In this document: positions 1 through 9,204 of the stretch, piece after piece
How positions within the stretch are numbered: position 1 is the first letter of the stretch
Layout of the letters: every line of letters starts with the position of its first letter
NCBI GenBank assembly: GCA_963723455.1
Contig: CAVRQM010000001.1
Coordinates: 1,116,001 to 1,180,000 of the forward strand
Source of the DNA: CAVRQM01 sp963723455
GTDB lineage: Bacteria > Pseudomonadota > Alphaproteobacteria > Acetobacterales > Acetobacteraceae
Reading direction: 5' to 3'
Length of the DNA: 64,000 nucleotides
Made by a program: the position numbers and the translations under genes
The notes under the pieces: generated by a model
Told to the model about the DNA's origin: nothing
Seen by the model: only the letters and a program-made list of their open reading frames with translations
Database searches by the model: none

Positions 1-1
1 C

Positions 2-562
2 GTCGGCGGCGCGCTTGAACACCCGCTGCGCCGGCTGTTCGGCAGTCCGGTGGCGGCGGCGGCGTTCCTGGTCGCCAACGGGGTCATGCTGATCGTGGCC
101 GAGCGGCTGCGCCGCGCCGCCCCGGCGCAAACCGCTGCGGCGGGCGAGCCCGCGACGCATCGCGCGCTGTCCAGCCTGCGGGTGCCGGATGCGCTGGCGA
201 TCGGGGTCTGGCAATGCCTGGCGCTGCTGCCCGGCATGTCGCGCTCGGGCGCCACCATCGTCGGCGGCCTGCTGCGCGGCGTCGATCACGAGGGCGCGGC
301 GCATTTCTCGTTCCTGATCGCCGCCCCGATCATCCTGGCCGCCACGGTGCTGGAAGTGCCCAAGCTGATGCATGCCGGCATGCCGCCGGGCACGCTGTCG
401 ACCGCGGTGCTGGCCGCGGCGGTGTCGGGGGTGATCGCGTGGATTTCGACATGGCTGCTGATGCGCTGGTTCCGGCGCAACGACGACTGGGCGCTGGCGC
501 CGTTCGGCTGGTACTGCATCGCCTTCGGCCTCGCCGCCGGCCTCTATCTGACGGTCGGCTGA
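2..562 (+). CDS. uppP: Undecaprenyl-diphosphatase UppP/BacA (5' end outside window)
   Basis: Integral membrane phosphatase that recycles undecaprenyl diphosphate to the monophosphate carrier used for peptidoglycan and other envelope polymers. The open frame runs in from the left edge, so the N-terminal part is missing and only the last ~187 residues are present. The diagnostic BacA motif GMSRSGATIVGGLLRG lies at about bases 233-280, followed by FSFLIAAPIILAAT and two further hydrophobic segments. This matches the C-terminal half of the family. The SGNH hydrolase gene follows after 2 bases, so the two are probably cotranscribed. Identification is firm; only the missing N-terminus limits it. 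Confidence 0.95.
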   Translation, partial: VGGALEHPLRRLFGSPVAAAAFLVANGVMLIVAERLRRAAPAQTAAAGEPATHRALSSLRVPDALAIGVWQCLALLPGMSRSGATIVGGLLRGVDHEGAAHFSFLIAAPIILAATVLEVPKLMHAGMPPGTLSTAVLAAAVSGVIAWISTWLLMRWFRRNDDWALAPFGWYCIAFGLAAGLYLTVG

Positions 563-564
563 GC

Positions 565-1362
565 ATGCGCCGCGCGCTACTGCTGGGGATGGCCGTGATG
601 GCGCTGGCCGCCGCGGCGCCGCTGGCCACCATCCCGATCTCACGCGCGAACCTGCCGTGGTGGCGCGCCCGCTTCGAGGCCAAGCTGCGCGAGGCGCAGG
701 CCAGGCCGGTGCAGCTGGTGTTCCTGGGCGACTCGATCACCCAGCAATGGGAGCAGTCGGGGCCGCCCGCCTGGCGCGATTTCCGGCCCGTCTGGCAGCA
801 TTTCTACGGCGACCGCGAGGCGCTGAACCTGGGGTTCAAGGGCGACGCGACATCGCATCTGCTGTGGCGGCTGCAGCATGGCGAGGTCGCCGGGCTGCAT
901 CCGCGCGTCGCCGTCATCATGATCGGGGCGAACAATCTGGGCCGGCTGCATTGGCCGGAGGCCGCCGACGTGGCCGGCATCGAGGCGGTGGTGGCCGAGA
1001 CGCGACGCCAGCTGCCGGGCGCGCAGATCCTGCTGCTGGGCGTGCTGCCGAGCGACCGCGGCGCCTGGGTGCTGCAGACCACCGCGGCGATCAACCGGGC
1101 GCTGGCGGCGCGCTATGGCGACCGGCGCGAGCCGGGGGTGACGTTCCTGGACCTGTCGCCGCTGTTCCTGCGGCGCGACGGGCGGGTGGACGACGCCGCG
1201 TTCGTCGATCCGCATCTGACCCCGCCGGAGCCGGCGCTGCATCCCGACGCGGCGGCGGCGGCGCGCATGGCCGCGGCGATGGAGCCGACCCTGGCGCGGC
1301 TGTTCGGCGACCGCGCGCATGCGCCGTACCCGGCGCGCCGGGACCAGGCCGGCCAGGGTTGA
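565..1362 (+). CDS. Exported SGNH/GDSL-type hydrolase
   Basis: 265-residue protein with a short basic start and a hydrophobic stretch (residues 1-22) that looks like a signal peptide, so it probably acts in the periplasm. SGNH blocks are visible: block I GDSIT (catalytic Ser, near residue 53), block II Gly in NLGFKGDAT, block III IGANN (Asn), and a C-terminal Asp-His pair in VDPHLTPPEPALHPD. These are the residues of a GDSL-family esterase/acetylhydrolase. The substrate cannot be told; deacylation of a polysaccharide or lipid is an inference. I chose the ATG 2 bases after the uppP stop rather than the longer in-frame start at 214, which would overlap uppP. The stop codon is the first three bases of a 14-bp tandem repeat. 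Confidence 0.85.
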   Translation: MRRALLLGMAVMALAAAAPLATIPISRANLPWWRARFEAKLREAQARPVQLVFLGDSITQQWEQSGPPAWRDFRPVWQHFYGDREALNLGFKGDATSHLLWRLQHGEVAGLHPRVAVIMIGANNLGRLHWPEAADVAGIEAVVAETRRQLPGAQILLLGVLPSDRGAWVLQTTAAINRALAARYGDRREPGVTFLDLSPLFLRRDGRVDDAAFVDPHLTPPEPALHPDAAAAARMAAAMEPTLARLFGDRAHAPYPARRDQAGQG

Positions 1363-1414
1363 ACAGACGGGGCTGAACAGACGGGGCTGAACAGACGGGG
1401 CTGAACAACGGGGC
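1360..1414. repeat. 14-bp tandem repeat starting at a stop codon (~4 copies)
   Basis: Three perfect copies of TGAACAGACGGGGC and a fourth copy lacking one base. The first copy begins exactly with the TGA stop codon of the SGNH hydrolase gene, so every unit carries another TGA. See the finding on repeats anchored at gene ends. Confidence 0.9.
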
Positions 1415-1531
1415 TTAGCATCGGGGCTGACCGTTTCTGCAACCGTGCTTATGTAGTGCCGTAGTACTGGCCTGGGCTTGCCGACCGGCGCGGACGGCGG
1501 GCGGGCGGGCGGCGGATGACAAGGGATCGGC

Positions 1532-2752
1532 ATGCTGTATCAGTTCCACGAATGGCAGGTGGCCTCGCTGGCGCCGATGCGGGCGGCGGCGGCGGGCACG
1601 CTGTCGCTGCTGGACATGCCGGGCAATCCGTGGCGCCCCACCCCGCTCGGCCGCTGGGCCGCCGCCGCGCTGAACCATTTCGAGCACAGCACCCGCCGCT
1701 TCGGCCGCCCGCCATTCGGCCACACCCATACCGTGATCGACGGGCAGGAGGTCGCGGTCAGCGAACAGGTGGTGCTGGCGCAGCCCTGGTGCGCGCTGCG
1801 CCGGTTCCGCCGGGACGCCGAGCGCCCGGATGATCCGAAGGTGCTGATGGTGGCGCCGATGTCGGGGCATTTCGCCACCCTGCTGCGCGGCACGGTGGAG
1901 GCGTTCCTGCCCGACCACGACGTGTACATCACCGACTGGACCGATGCGCGCGACGTGGCCGCACTGGCCCCCGGCTTCGGGCTGGAGGATTACGTCGATA
2001 CCATCATGGGCTTCCTGCGCCATCTCGGGCCGCAGACGCATGTGATCGCGGTGTGCCAGCCGGCGGTGCCGGTGCTGGCAGCGGTGTCGCTGCTGAGCGC
2101 CGAGGAGGCCGCGGCCGCGCCGCGCAGCATGACGCTGATCGGCGGGCCGATCGACACCCGCGAGGCGCCGACGCAGGTCAATGTCTTCGCCAAGCAGCAC
2201 GACCTGGAGTGGTTCCGCCGCTCGGTGATCCACCGCGTGCCGTTCGGCCGGGTCGGCTTCCTGCGCGAGGTGTATCCTGGGTTCCTGCAACTGGCCGGGT
2301 TCATGGCGATGAACCTGGAGCGGCATTGGGACGCGCACCAGCAGATGTTCATGCACCTGGTCGATGGCGACGGCGAGTTGCTGGCCGGCAAGCGGGCGTT
2401 CTACGAGGAGTACCGCGCCGTGATGGACATGCCGGCGGAGTTCTTCCTGGAGACCATCCAGGCGGTGTTCCACGAGCACCGGCTGCCGCGCGGCGTGCTG
2501 AAGCATCGCGGCGAGCGCGTCGACCCAGGGGCGATCGAGCGTACCGCCATGCTGACCATCGAGGGCGAGCGCGACGACATCTCCGGGCTGGGCCAGACGC
2601 GGGCGGCGCACACGCTGACGACGCGGCTGCCCGACGCGATGCGCCAGCATTCCGAGCAGGCGGGGGTTGGGCATTACGGGCTGTTCAACGGAAGGCGGTT
2701 CCGCGAGCGGATCGCGCCGATGATCAAGGGGTTCATGGCGGCGCACGGGTAG
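1532..2752 (+). CDS. phaZ: Intracellular polyhydroxyalkanoate depolymerase
   Basis: 406-residue alpha/beta-hydrolase of the intracellular PHB depolymerase family, which mobilises stored polyhydroxybutyrate granules. Visible family features are the N-terminal LYQFHEWQ segment, VAPMSGHFATLLRGTV (about 107-122), VYITDW, and the nucleophile region VIAVCQPAVP (about 171-180). In this family a cysteine (here about Cys175) takes the place of the usual serine. TLIGGPIDTR and a late VGHYGLFNGRRF segment carrying the His fit the rest of the fold. Length is normal. An AAGGGA ribosome site precedes the ATG. No PHA synthase or phasin gene is visible nearby, so it stands alone. Confidence 0.92.
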   Translation: MLYQFHEWQVASLAPMRAAAAGTLSLLDMPGNPWRPTPLGRWAAAALNHFEHSTRRFGRPPFGHTHTVIDGQEVAVSEQVVLAQPWCALRRFRRDAERPDDPKVLMVAPMSGHFATLLRGTVEAFLPDHDVYITDWTDARDVAALAPGFGLEDYVDTIMGFLRHLGPQTHVIAVCQPAVPVLAAVSLLSAEEAAAAPRSMTLIGGPIDTREAPTQVNVFAKQHDLEWFRRSVIHRVPFGRVGFLREVYPGFLQLAGFMAMNLERHWDAHQQMFMHLVDGDGELLAGKRAFYEEYRAVMDMPAEFFLETIQAVFHEHRLPRGVLKHRGERVDPGAIERTAMLTIEGERDDISGLGQTRAAHTLTTRLPDAMRQHSEQAGVGHYGLFNGRRFRERIAPMIKGFMAAHG

Positions 2753-2760
2753 CGGGACGC

Positions 2761-2804
2761 CCGCCCCGCCCTCGCCCCCGCCCTCGCCCTCGCCCCCGCC
2801 CTCA
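2761..2804. repeat. C-rich low-complexity tandem repeat
   Basis: Imperfect iterations of CCGCCCTCGCC just 8 bases after the phaZ stop codon. It lies between phaZ and the convergent hypothetical gene. No hairpin was obvious. Confidence 0.7.
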
Positions 2805-2823
2805 CGACGCATCGCAGTTCACG

Positions 2824-3462
2824 TCAAGATGTATCTGTATCGAAACGTTTTTCGCGCATGCGGACAGGTCCGGCCTGGGCCCGCGCCAGAGAGTCGGCAT
2901 CCCGCCGCGGCGGCAGGAGGAACGAGCCGAGCCGAAACGCGCGTGACCGACGGGGACGGAGATCGGGCGGCCGGGCGGGTCTTTGCGGGCCGGGCCTCCG
3001 CCGGGCGGCTGGAGGCGGCGGGCGCTTCAGGGCCAGAGCCGGCCCGGGGCGGACGCCCAGCATCCGGCACAGCGGCCGGAGCAGGCGGCCGGCCTGGGGG
3101 GCGGCTTGCAGCAAGGCGGCCAGGTCCGGGTCGTCGAGCAGGGCCTGCAACTGGGCGCCGTACGGCGCGGTCTCGGGCGCCTGCCGGACCAGCCAGGCGA
3201 AGCCGGCCGGGAGGCGCGGGCGTGGTGGGCGCGGCCGGTCCGGCCGCGGCGTGCGCGACGCCGGCCGTGCGGCCGGGAGCCGTCCGGCCTGAACCCTGGC
3301 CGCCAGGCTTTCGAGCCGGCCCGACAGCCGCCGCAGCGCGCCCCACAACTGGACCAGCAGCGGCCGGACCGAAGCCTGCCTCGCCGCGCGGGCGGCGACG
3401 GCCGCGCAGAGCATGGCGAGGATCGTGGCGCAGCGGGAGGCCAGGGGTGGCGGCGGGGGCAT
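2824..3462 (-). CDS. Hypothetical protein with a proline/arginine-rich middle
   Basis: About 212 residues; I do not recognise a named family with certainty. It has an N-terminal hydrophobic/alanine-rich helix (MPPPPPLASRCATILAML), a helical stretch with LVQLWGALRRLSGRLESLAARV, a Pro/Arg-rich linker, then a compact segment LLDDPDLAALLQAAPQAGRL followed by LRPLCRMLGV. The last part resembles conserved hypothetical proteins I associate with Acetobacteraceae (from memory, not checked). I preferred the internal ATG at 3462 to an in-frame ATG at 3498, because the extra 12 residues look unlike the rest. The gene is convergent with phaZ. Confidence 0.6.
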   Translation of the reverse strand: MPPPPPLASRCATILAMLCAAVAARAARQASVRPLLVQLWGALRRLSGRLESLAARVQAGRLPAARPASRTPRPDRPRPPRPRLPAGFAWLVRQAPETAPYGAQLQALLDDPDLAALLQAAPQAGRLLRPLCRMLGVRPGPALALKRPPPPAARRRPGPQRPARPPDLRPRRSRAFRLGSFLLPPRRDADSLARAQAGPVRMREKRFDTDTS

Positions 3463-3606
3463 GGCCCAGTTGTTAGTATAAGTGACATTGGATGTCAAGC
3501 CGCGTGAGGCGGCGGGGCGCCGGGGACGGCCCCGCCCGGCCCGTCACTTGGCCTTGCGGGGCACCATACCAGAAGGGCCGGGCCATTCATGTGGAACAAT
3601 CCCGTC

Positions 3607-4160
3607 ATGGCCGGGCTTGACCCGGTGCTGCTCGGTCGGTCGGCCACGCCCGCGCCGCCGGACCGCGTGGGTGGCCGGGTCAAGCCCGGCCATGACGGTG
3701 GAAAGGCCTCGGGCCAAGTGCGGTCGTCTTGCCGAGGCGGCAGGGGAACAGCGAGCGGCACGCCGCCGCCATGGCCGGGCTTGACCCGGTGCTGCTCGGT
3801 CGGTCGGCCAGACCCGCGCCGCCGCACCGCGTGGGTGGCCGGGTCAAGCCCGGCCATGACGGTGGGAAGCCCTCGGGCCAAGTGCGGTCGTCTTGCCAAG
3901 GCGGCAGGGGAACAGCGAGCGGCACGCCGCCGCCATGGCCGGGCTTGACCCGGTGCTGCTCGGTCGGTCGGCCACGACCCGCGCCGCCGCACCGCGTGGG
4001 TGGCCGGGTCAAGCCCGGCCATGACGGTGGAAAGGGGCCTCGGGCCAGGTGCGGTCGTCTTGCAAAGGACGCAGGGAACAGCGAGCGGCACGCCGCCGTC
4101 ATGGCCGGGCTTGACCCGGCCACCCACGCGGCGACGCGCCTCGGATCATCCCGGCAGGCG
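3607..4160. repeat. 164-bp tandem array of palindromic elements (3 full + 1 partial copy)
   Basis: Units begin at 3607, 3771, 3935 and 4101, giving periods of 164, 164 and 166 bp. Each full unit opens with ATGGCCGGGCTTGACCCGG, carries a short G/C-rich core with GCTCGGTCGGTCGGCC, and then the reverse complement GTGGCCGGGTCAAGCCCGG ending in CATGACGG. A conserved ~80-bp linker with AGTGCGGTCGTCTTGC follows. The fourth copy keeps only the left arm and leads straight into the GIY-YIG gene. No convincing gene lies in 3463-4160; open frames there just read through the repeats. Single members of the same palindrome family occur at 7606-7684 and 60456-60529. Confidence 0.92.
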
Positions 4161-4485
4161 TCACATGAGCAGGTCGTAAAGGTCCGCCCAACCCGGATTG
4201 CCCTCCAGGATGAGGCTAACCTTCCAGGCACGCCTCCAATGCTTCATGTTCTTCTCGCGCTGAATTGCGTCGCGGATCGTCTCGTGCTCCTCCGAATAGA
4301 CTAGGCGCTTCAGCCCATAGATCTTGGTGAAACCCTCGATCGCGCCGTCCCGGTGTTCCCACGCCCTGCGCGCAAGATGAGTGGTCACGCCGACATACAG
4401 CGTCCCGTTCGGGCGGTTGGTCACGATGTACACCCACGCTCGGCGCATACCGGCAGCTTCAATGCGTGGGTGCCGGGTCGCGGCC
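4101..4485. mobile_element. Candidate palindromic element carrying a GIY-YIG gene
   Basis: Left arm GACCCGGCCACCCACGC at 4113-4129 and right arm GCGTGGGTGCCGGGTC at 4464-4479 are reverse complements apart from one missing base. They enclose the GIY-YIG gene. The left arm is also the left arm of the fourth array unit. The structure looks like a larger, gene-bearing version of the short palindromes in the array. Target-site duplications were not identified, so treating it as mobile is a hypothesis. Confidence 0.4.
4161..4448 (-). CDS. GIY-YIG nuclease family protein
   Basis: 95-residue single-domain GIY-YIG protein. The signature strands read WVYIVTN (about 5-11) and LYVGVT (about 17-22). The conserved Arg/His region HLARRAWEHR, the GFTKIYGLKRLVYSEEH segment and the late REKNMKHWRRAWK also fit. 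This is the small stand-alone class found across proteobacteria, with no confirmed cellular role; DNA cleavage is known for related GIY-YIG domains. Length and start are typical. The gene lies directly against the palindrome array and between imperfect inverted copies of the palindrome arm (4113-4129 and 4464-4479), which suggests it could be the nuclease of that element. That link is inference. Confidence 0.88.
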   Translation of the reverse strand: MRRAWVYIVTNRPNGTLYVGVTTHLARRAWEHRDGAIEGFTKIYGLKRLVYSEEHETIRDAIQREKNMKHWRRAWKVSLILEGNPGWADLYDLLM

Positions 4486-4496
4486 CAGCCGCCGCG

Positions 4497-5378
4497 CTAG
4501 CCCGCCCCCATAGCCCAGGCCTGCGCCTCATGCCCCGGCGCGTACCGCGTGTTGCTCTGCGCGGCGTTGCGGTTGACCAGCGGGCGGGCGTACAGCGGGT
4601 GCTTCATGCTGCGGACCTCGTGTTCCACGGTGACCAGCAGGTCGCCGCTGTCCACGTCGATGACGTTCTGGAAACGGTACTGGTGCTGATCGCTCTCCTC
4701 GCTGACCAGGCCGCGCGCCGCCAGCCAGGCATGCGGGCCGGAGAAGTCGGCGAGCGAGATCTGGATGTGGTCGCCGTGGTAGTCCGGCCGCATCGCCGCC
4801 GTCTCCTGATAGACCAGCGAGAATCCCGTCCCGATCGGCACGGTGGCGCGGGCGCCCTGGGCAGTGGCGGGAGCATGCAGCGCCTCGCGGTAGAACCGGG
4901 CGATGCGCGCGGCGGCGCCGGGCGGGCAGTCGAGTTCGACATAGGGCATGCCCAGCGCCGTCGCGCCCCAGCGCGGCTGCGGCGCGTGGCAGCGGATGCG
5001 GTTGCCCCACGGGCAGGTCACGTCGATCGCCGCGTCGCCTTCGGCCACGCTGAACGCGGTGCCGGAGAGGTGGCCGCGCACCCGCGCCAGCCGCCCGCGC
5101 AGCGCATCCAGGTCGGGCAGCACCAGCCCGACCACGCCGCGCAGCACCTGCGCGCGGCCGTGCGGCAGGTGGAACTGCGCGGTCCCGGCGTTGATCCACA
5201 TGTTGTCCACCCCGGTCATCAGGAACGGGTCGCGCGTCAGCCCCAGCCCGGTGACGTAGAACAGCGTCGCCAGGCGCTGGTCGGGCACGAACACGTTGAC
5301 GTGCCCGAACTCGACGATGTTGCCGACATCCTCCGCGGTGCGATCGAACGCCCGCGCCGCCGCTGCCGTCTGGTCCAT
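4497..5378 (-). CDS. VOC (glyoxalase/dioxygenase-fold) family protein
   Basis: 293-residue protein with two vicinal-oxygen-chelate halves. The first starts at GHVNVFVPDQRLATLFYVT (about residue 24), the second at MPYVELDCPPGAAARIARFY (about 140). Metal-ligand-like residues are seen in GHVNVFV, YHGDHIQISL and VTVEHEV. The fold covers glyoxalases, extradiol dioxygenases and resistance proteins, and nothing here narrows the reaction. The start is the ATG of MDQTAAAARAFDRT; a longer in-frame start would run 73 low-complexity residues upstream into the galM side. It is divergent from galM, with a ~130-bp shared upstream region. Confidence 0.78.
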   Translation of the reverse strand: MDQTAAAARAFDRTAEDVGNIVEFGHVNVFVPDQRLATLFYVTGLGLTRDPFLMTGVDNMWINAGTAQFHLPHGRAQVLRGVVGLVLPDLDALRGRLARVRGHLSGTAFSVAEGDAAIDVTCPWGNRIRCHAPQPRWGATALGMPYVELDCPPGAAARIARFYREALHAPATAQGARATVPIGTGFSLVYQETAAMRPDYHGDHIQISLADFSGPHAWLAARGLVSEESDQHQYRFQNVIDVDSGDLLVTVEHEVRSMKHPLYARPLVNRNAAQSNTRYAPGHEAQAWAMGAG

Positions 5379-5508
5379 TCCGGCCTCCCCTGTCGTCGTT
5401 CCCGCCCCGGCTTTCCTACCCCGGCTTTCCCGCCGCGGCTTTTCCACGGCGTCTTTCCCGCCTGGGCCGGCGCGGCTAGGCTGCCTGGCCGCGACCGGAG
5501 GGATCGAC

Positions 5509-6513
5509 ATGCAGCCTAGCCTATTCGGCACGCTTGCGGATGGGCGTCGGGTGGATGCCTGGGATCTGGGGCGCGAGGGCGGGCTGCGGGCGCGCATCCT
5601 GACCTATGGCGCGCGCATCGCCGGCATCGACGTGCCGACCGGGGCCGGGCCGCGCCGGGTCACGCTGGACCGGCCGAGCCTGGAGGCGTACGTGGCCGAC
5701 ACCGCCTATCTGGGCGCCGTGGTCGGCCGCGTCGGCAACCGCATCGGCGGCGCGCGGTTTCCGCTGGATGGGCGCGAGGTGCAGGTCTCGGCCAATGCCG
5801 GGCCGAACATGCTGCATGGCGGCAAGGTCGGCTTCGATCGCGCGGTCTGGCGGGCCGAGGCGGACGGCGAGGCGGTGCGCCTGACCCATGTCAGCCCGGA
5901 CGGCGACATGGGCTTTCCCGGCACGCTGACCGCCAGCATCCGCTACGCCATCGAAGACGACGCGCTGGTGCTGGACTATACGGCCAGCACCGACGCGCCG
6001 ACCGTGGCCAGCCTGACCAACCACGTCTATTTCAACCTCGACGGCAGCGCGGACGTGCTGGGCCACGTCGTCGCCATTGATGCCGACCGGGTCACGCCCA
6101 CCGATGCCGGGCAGATTCCGACCGGCGAGCGGCAACCGGTCGCCGGCACGCCGTTCGACTTCCGCAGCCCGCACGCGATCGGCGAGCGGATCGGCGCCGA
6201 CGACGCGCAGCTGCGCATCGGCCAGGGCTACGACATCAACTACGTCCTGGCCGACGCGCCGCGCGCGCAGCCGCTGCCGGCGGCGCGGGTGTCGGCCGGC
6301 GGCGTCGCCATGCAGGTGCTGACCACCGAGCCGGGGGTGCAGCTGTATTCCGGCAACATGCTGCCCAAGGCCGGGCTGAAGCTGCGCGCCGCGCTGTGCC
6401 TGGAGACGCAGCATTTCCCCGACGCGCCGAACCATCCGGGGTTTCCGTCCATCGTGCTGCGCCCGGGCGAGATCCGCCGCAGCCGCACGATCTATCGCTT
6501 CGGGGCCGATTAA
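5509..6513 (+). CDS. galM: Aldose 1-epimerase (mutarotase)
   Basis: 334-residue galactose-mutarotase-fold enzyme interconverting alpha and beta anomers of aldoses. Family motifs seen: GRVGNRIGGARF (substrate Arg), NMLHGG, VSPDGDMGFPG, TNHVYFNLDGS with the catalytic-acid His, and CLETQHFPDAPNHP with the catalytic base Glu. The start is the ATG after a purine-rich GGAGGGATCGAC; an in-frame upstream ATG at 5296 would overlap the divergent VOC gene. It precedes a ribose-type ABC importer by about 90 bp in the same direction, so it probably acts on the imported sugar. Confidence 0.93.
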   Translation: MQPSLFGTLADGRRVDAWDLGREGGLRARILTYGARIAGIDVPTGAGPRRVTLDRPSLEAYVADTAYLGAVVGRVGNRIGGARFPLDGREVQVSANAGPNMLHGGKVGFDRAVWRAEADGEAVRLTHVSPDGDMGFPGTLTASIRYAIEDDALVLDYTASTDAPTVASLTNHVYFNLDGSADVLGHVVAIDADRVTPTDAGQIPTGERQPVAGTPFDFRSPHAIGERIGADDAQLRIGQGYDINYVLADAPRAQPLPAARVSAGGVAMQVLTTEPGVQLYSGNMLPKAGLKLRAALCLETQHFPDAPNHPGFPSIVLRPGEIRRSRTIYRFGAD

Positions 6514-6602
6514 TTCCAGCGGGGCCGGTTGATCTTCGCGGAGCAGCGGGGCATCCTGTCGCTTGCCTATAAAAGACACTGAACGAACCAAGGGGACCGT
6601 CC

Positions 6603-7574
6603 ATGAAGAAACTGCTGCTTGCCGGCGTGGTGGCGTCTGTCGCCATGCTCGGACTGGCCGGCGCGCCGGCGCGCGCGCAGGAGCCGAAGATCCCGATCAT
6701 CGTCAAGGACACGACCAGTTTCTACTGGCAGATCGTGCTGGCCGGCGCGCGCAAGGCGGGCCAGGATCTGCATGTCAACGTGCCCGAGCTGGGCGCGCAG
6801 AGCGAGAGCGACATCAACGGCCAGATCTCGATCCTGGAGAACGCGGTGGCCGAGAAGCCGGCCGCCATCGTGATCTCGCCGACGCAGTTCGCGGCACTCG
6901 GCAAACCGATCGACACCGCGGCCAAGTCGGTGAAGATCATCGGCATCGACAGCGGCGCGGACAGCAAGGCTTTCACCTCGTTCCTGACCACCGACAACGT
7001 GCAGGGCGGGCGCGCGGCGGCCGACGCGCTGGCGGCCGGCATCGCCAGCAAGAACGGCGGCAAGGTCGCGGGCGACGTGGCGCTGATCACCTCGCTGCCC
7101 GGCGTCGGCTCGCTGGATCAGCGCGCCAAGGGCTTCAAGGAGGAAATGGCGGCGAAGTATCCCGGGCTGAAGCTGGTCGCCGACAAGGTGGCCGACGGCC
7201 AGGCGACCACGGCGCTGAACATCATGACCGACCTGATCACCGCCAACCCGGATCTGAAGGGCGTGTTCGCGTCGAACCTGATCATGGCGCAGGGCGCGGG
7301 CCAGGCGATCGCCGAGAACAAGCTGCAGGACAAGATCGCGCTGGTCGGCTTCGACAATGACGACAAGCTGGTGAAGTTCCTGTCCGACGGCGTGATCTAT
7401 GCGCTGATCGTGCAGGACCCGTACCGCATGGGCTATGACGGCATCAAGACCGCGCTGGAAGCGAGCCAAGGCAAGAGCGTGCCGGCGTTCGTCGATACCG
7501 GGGTGAACACCATCACCAAGGCCAACATGGACTCGCCGCGCAGCCAGCAGCTGCTGAACCCGAAGGTGAAGTGA
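6603..7574 (+). CDS. Sugar ABC transporter periplasmic substrate-binding protein (ribose type)
   Basis: 323 residues with a clear signal peptide (MKKLLLAGVVASVAMLGLAG, cleavage likely after APARA). The mature part is a type-I periplasmic binding protein with the RbsB-like features KDTTSFYWQIVLAGARKAGQD, AIVISPT, GIDSGADS, FLTTDNVQGGRAAADALA and VGFDNDDKLVKFLSDG. It delivers a monosaccharide to the permease and ATPase encoded downstream. The neighbouring galM suggests an aldose; the exact sugar is not readable. An AAGGGGACC ribosome site precedes the ATG. A palindromic element follows the stop codon. Confidence 0.92.
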   Translation: MKKLLLAGVVASVAMLGLAGAPARAQEPKIPIIVKDTTSFYWQIVLAGARKAGQDLHVNVPELGAQSESDINGQISILENAVAEKPAAIVISPTQFAALGKPIDTAAKSVKIIGIDSGADSKAFTSFLTTDNVQGGRAAADALAAGIASKNGGKVAGDVALITSLPGVGSLDQRAKGFKEEMAAKYPGLKLVADKVADGQATTALNIMTDLITANPDLKGVFASNLIMAQGAGQAIAENKLQDKIALVGFDNDDKLVKFLSDGVIYALIVQDPYRMGYDGIKTALEASQGKSVPAFVDTGVNTITKANMDSPRSQQLLNPKVK

Positions 7575-7605
7575 GAGCGGGTTGACCGCGCCTGCCTCCT
7601 GCATC

Positions 7606-7679
7606 GTCATCCCCGGGCTTGACCCGGGGATCCACGGGCTGCGCCGAGGGTGCCGTGGATGGCCGGGTCAAGCCCGGCC

Positions 7680-7684
<5 letters not shown>
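7606..7684. repeat. Dispersed palindromic element inside the sugar ABC operon
   Basis: Left arm GGGCTTGACCCGGGGATCCACGG and right arm CCGTGGATGGCCGGGTCAAGCCC form a long hairpin with a short core. It lies between the binding-protein and ATPase genes. The terminal CATGAC supplies the likely ATG of the ATPase gene at 7680. Same family as the 3607-4160 array. Confidence 0.85.
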
Positions 7685-9188
<1,504 letters not shown>

Positions 9189-9204
9189 CCGGAAGGACAC
9201 TCCG

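Noticed and set aside
214..1362. Longer SGNH hydrolase starting at 214
   Set aside because: It would overlap uppP by 350 bp; residues before 565 are an out-of-frame reading of uppP, and the ATG at 565 begins a signal peptide.
3607..4160. CRISPR array
   Set aside because: Units are 164 bp, contiguous and conserved throughout, with no unique spacers and no cas genes; each unit is itself an inverted repeat.
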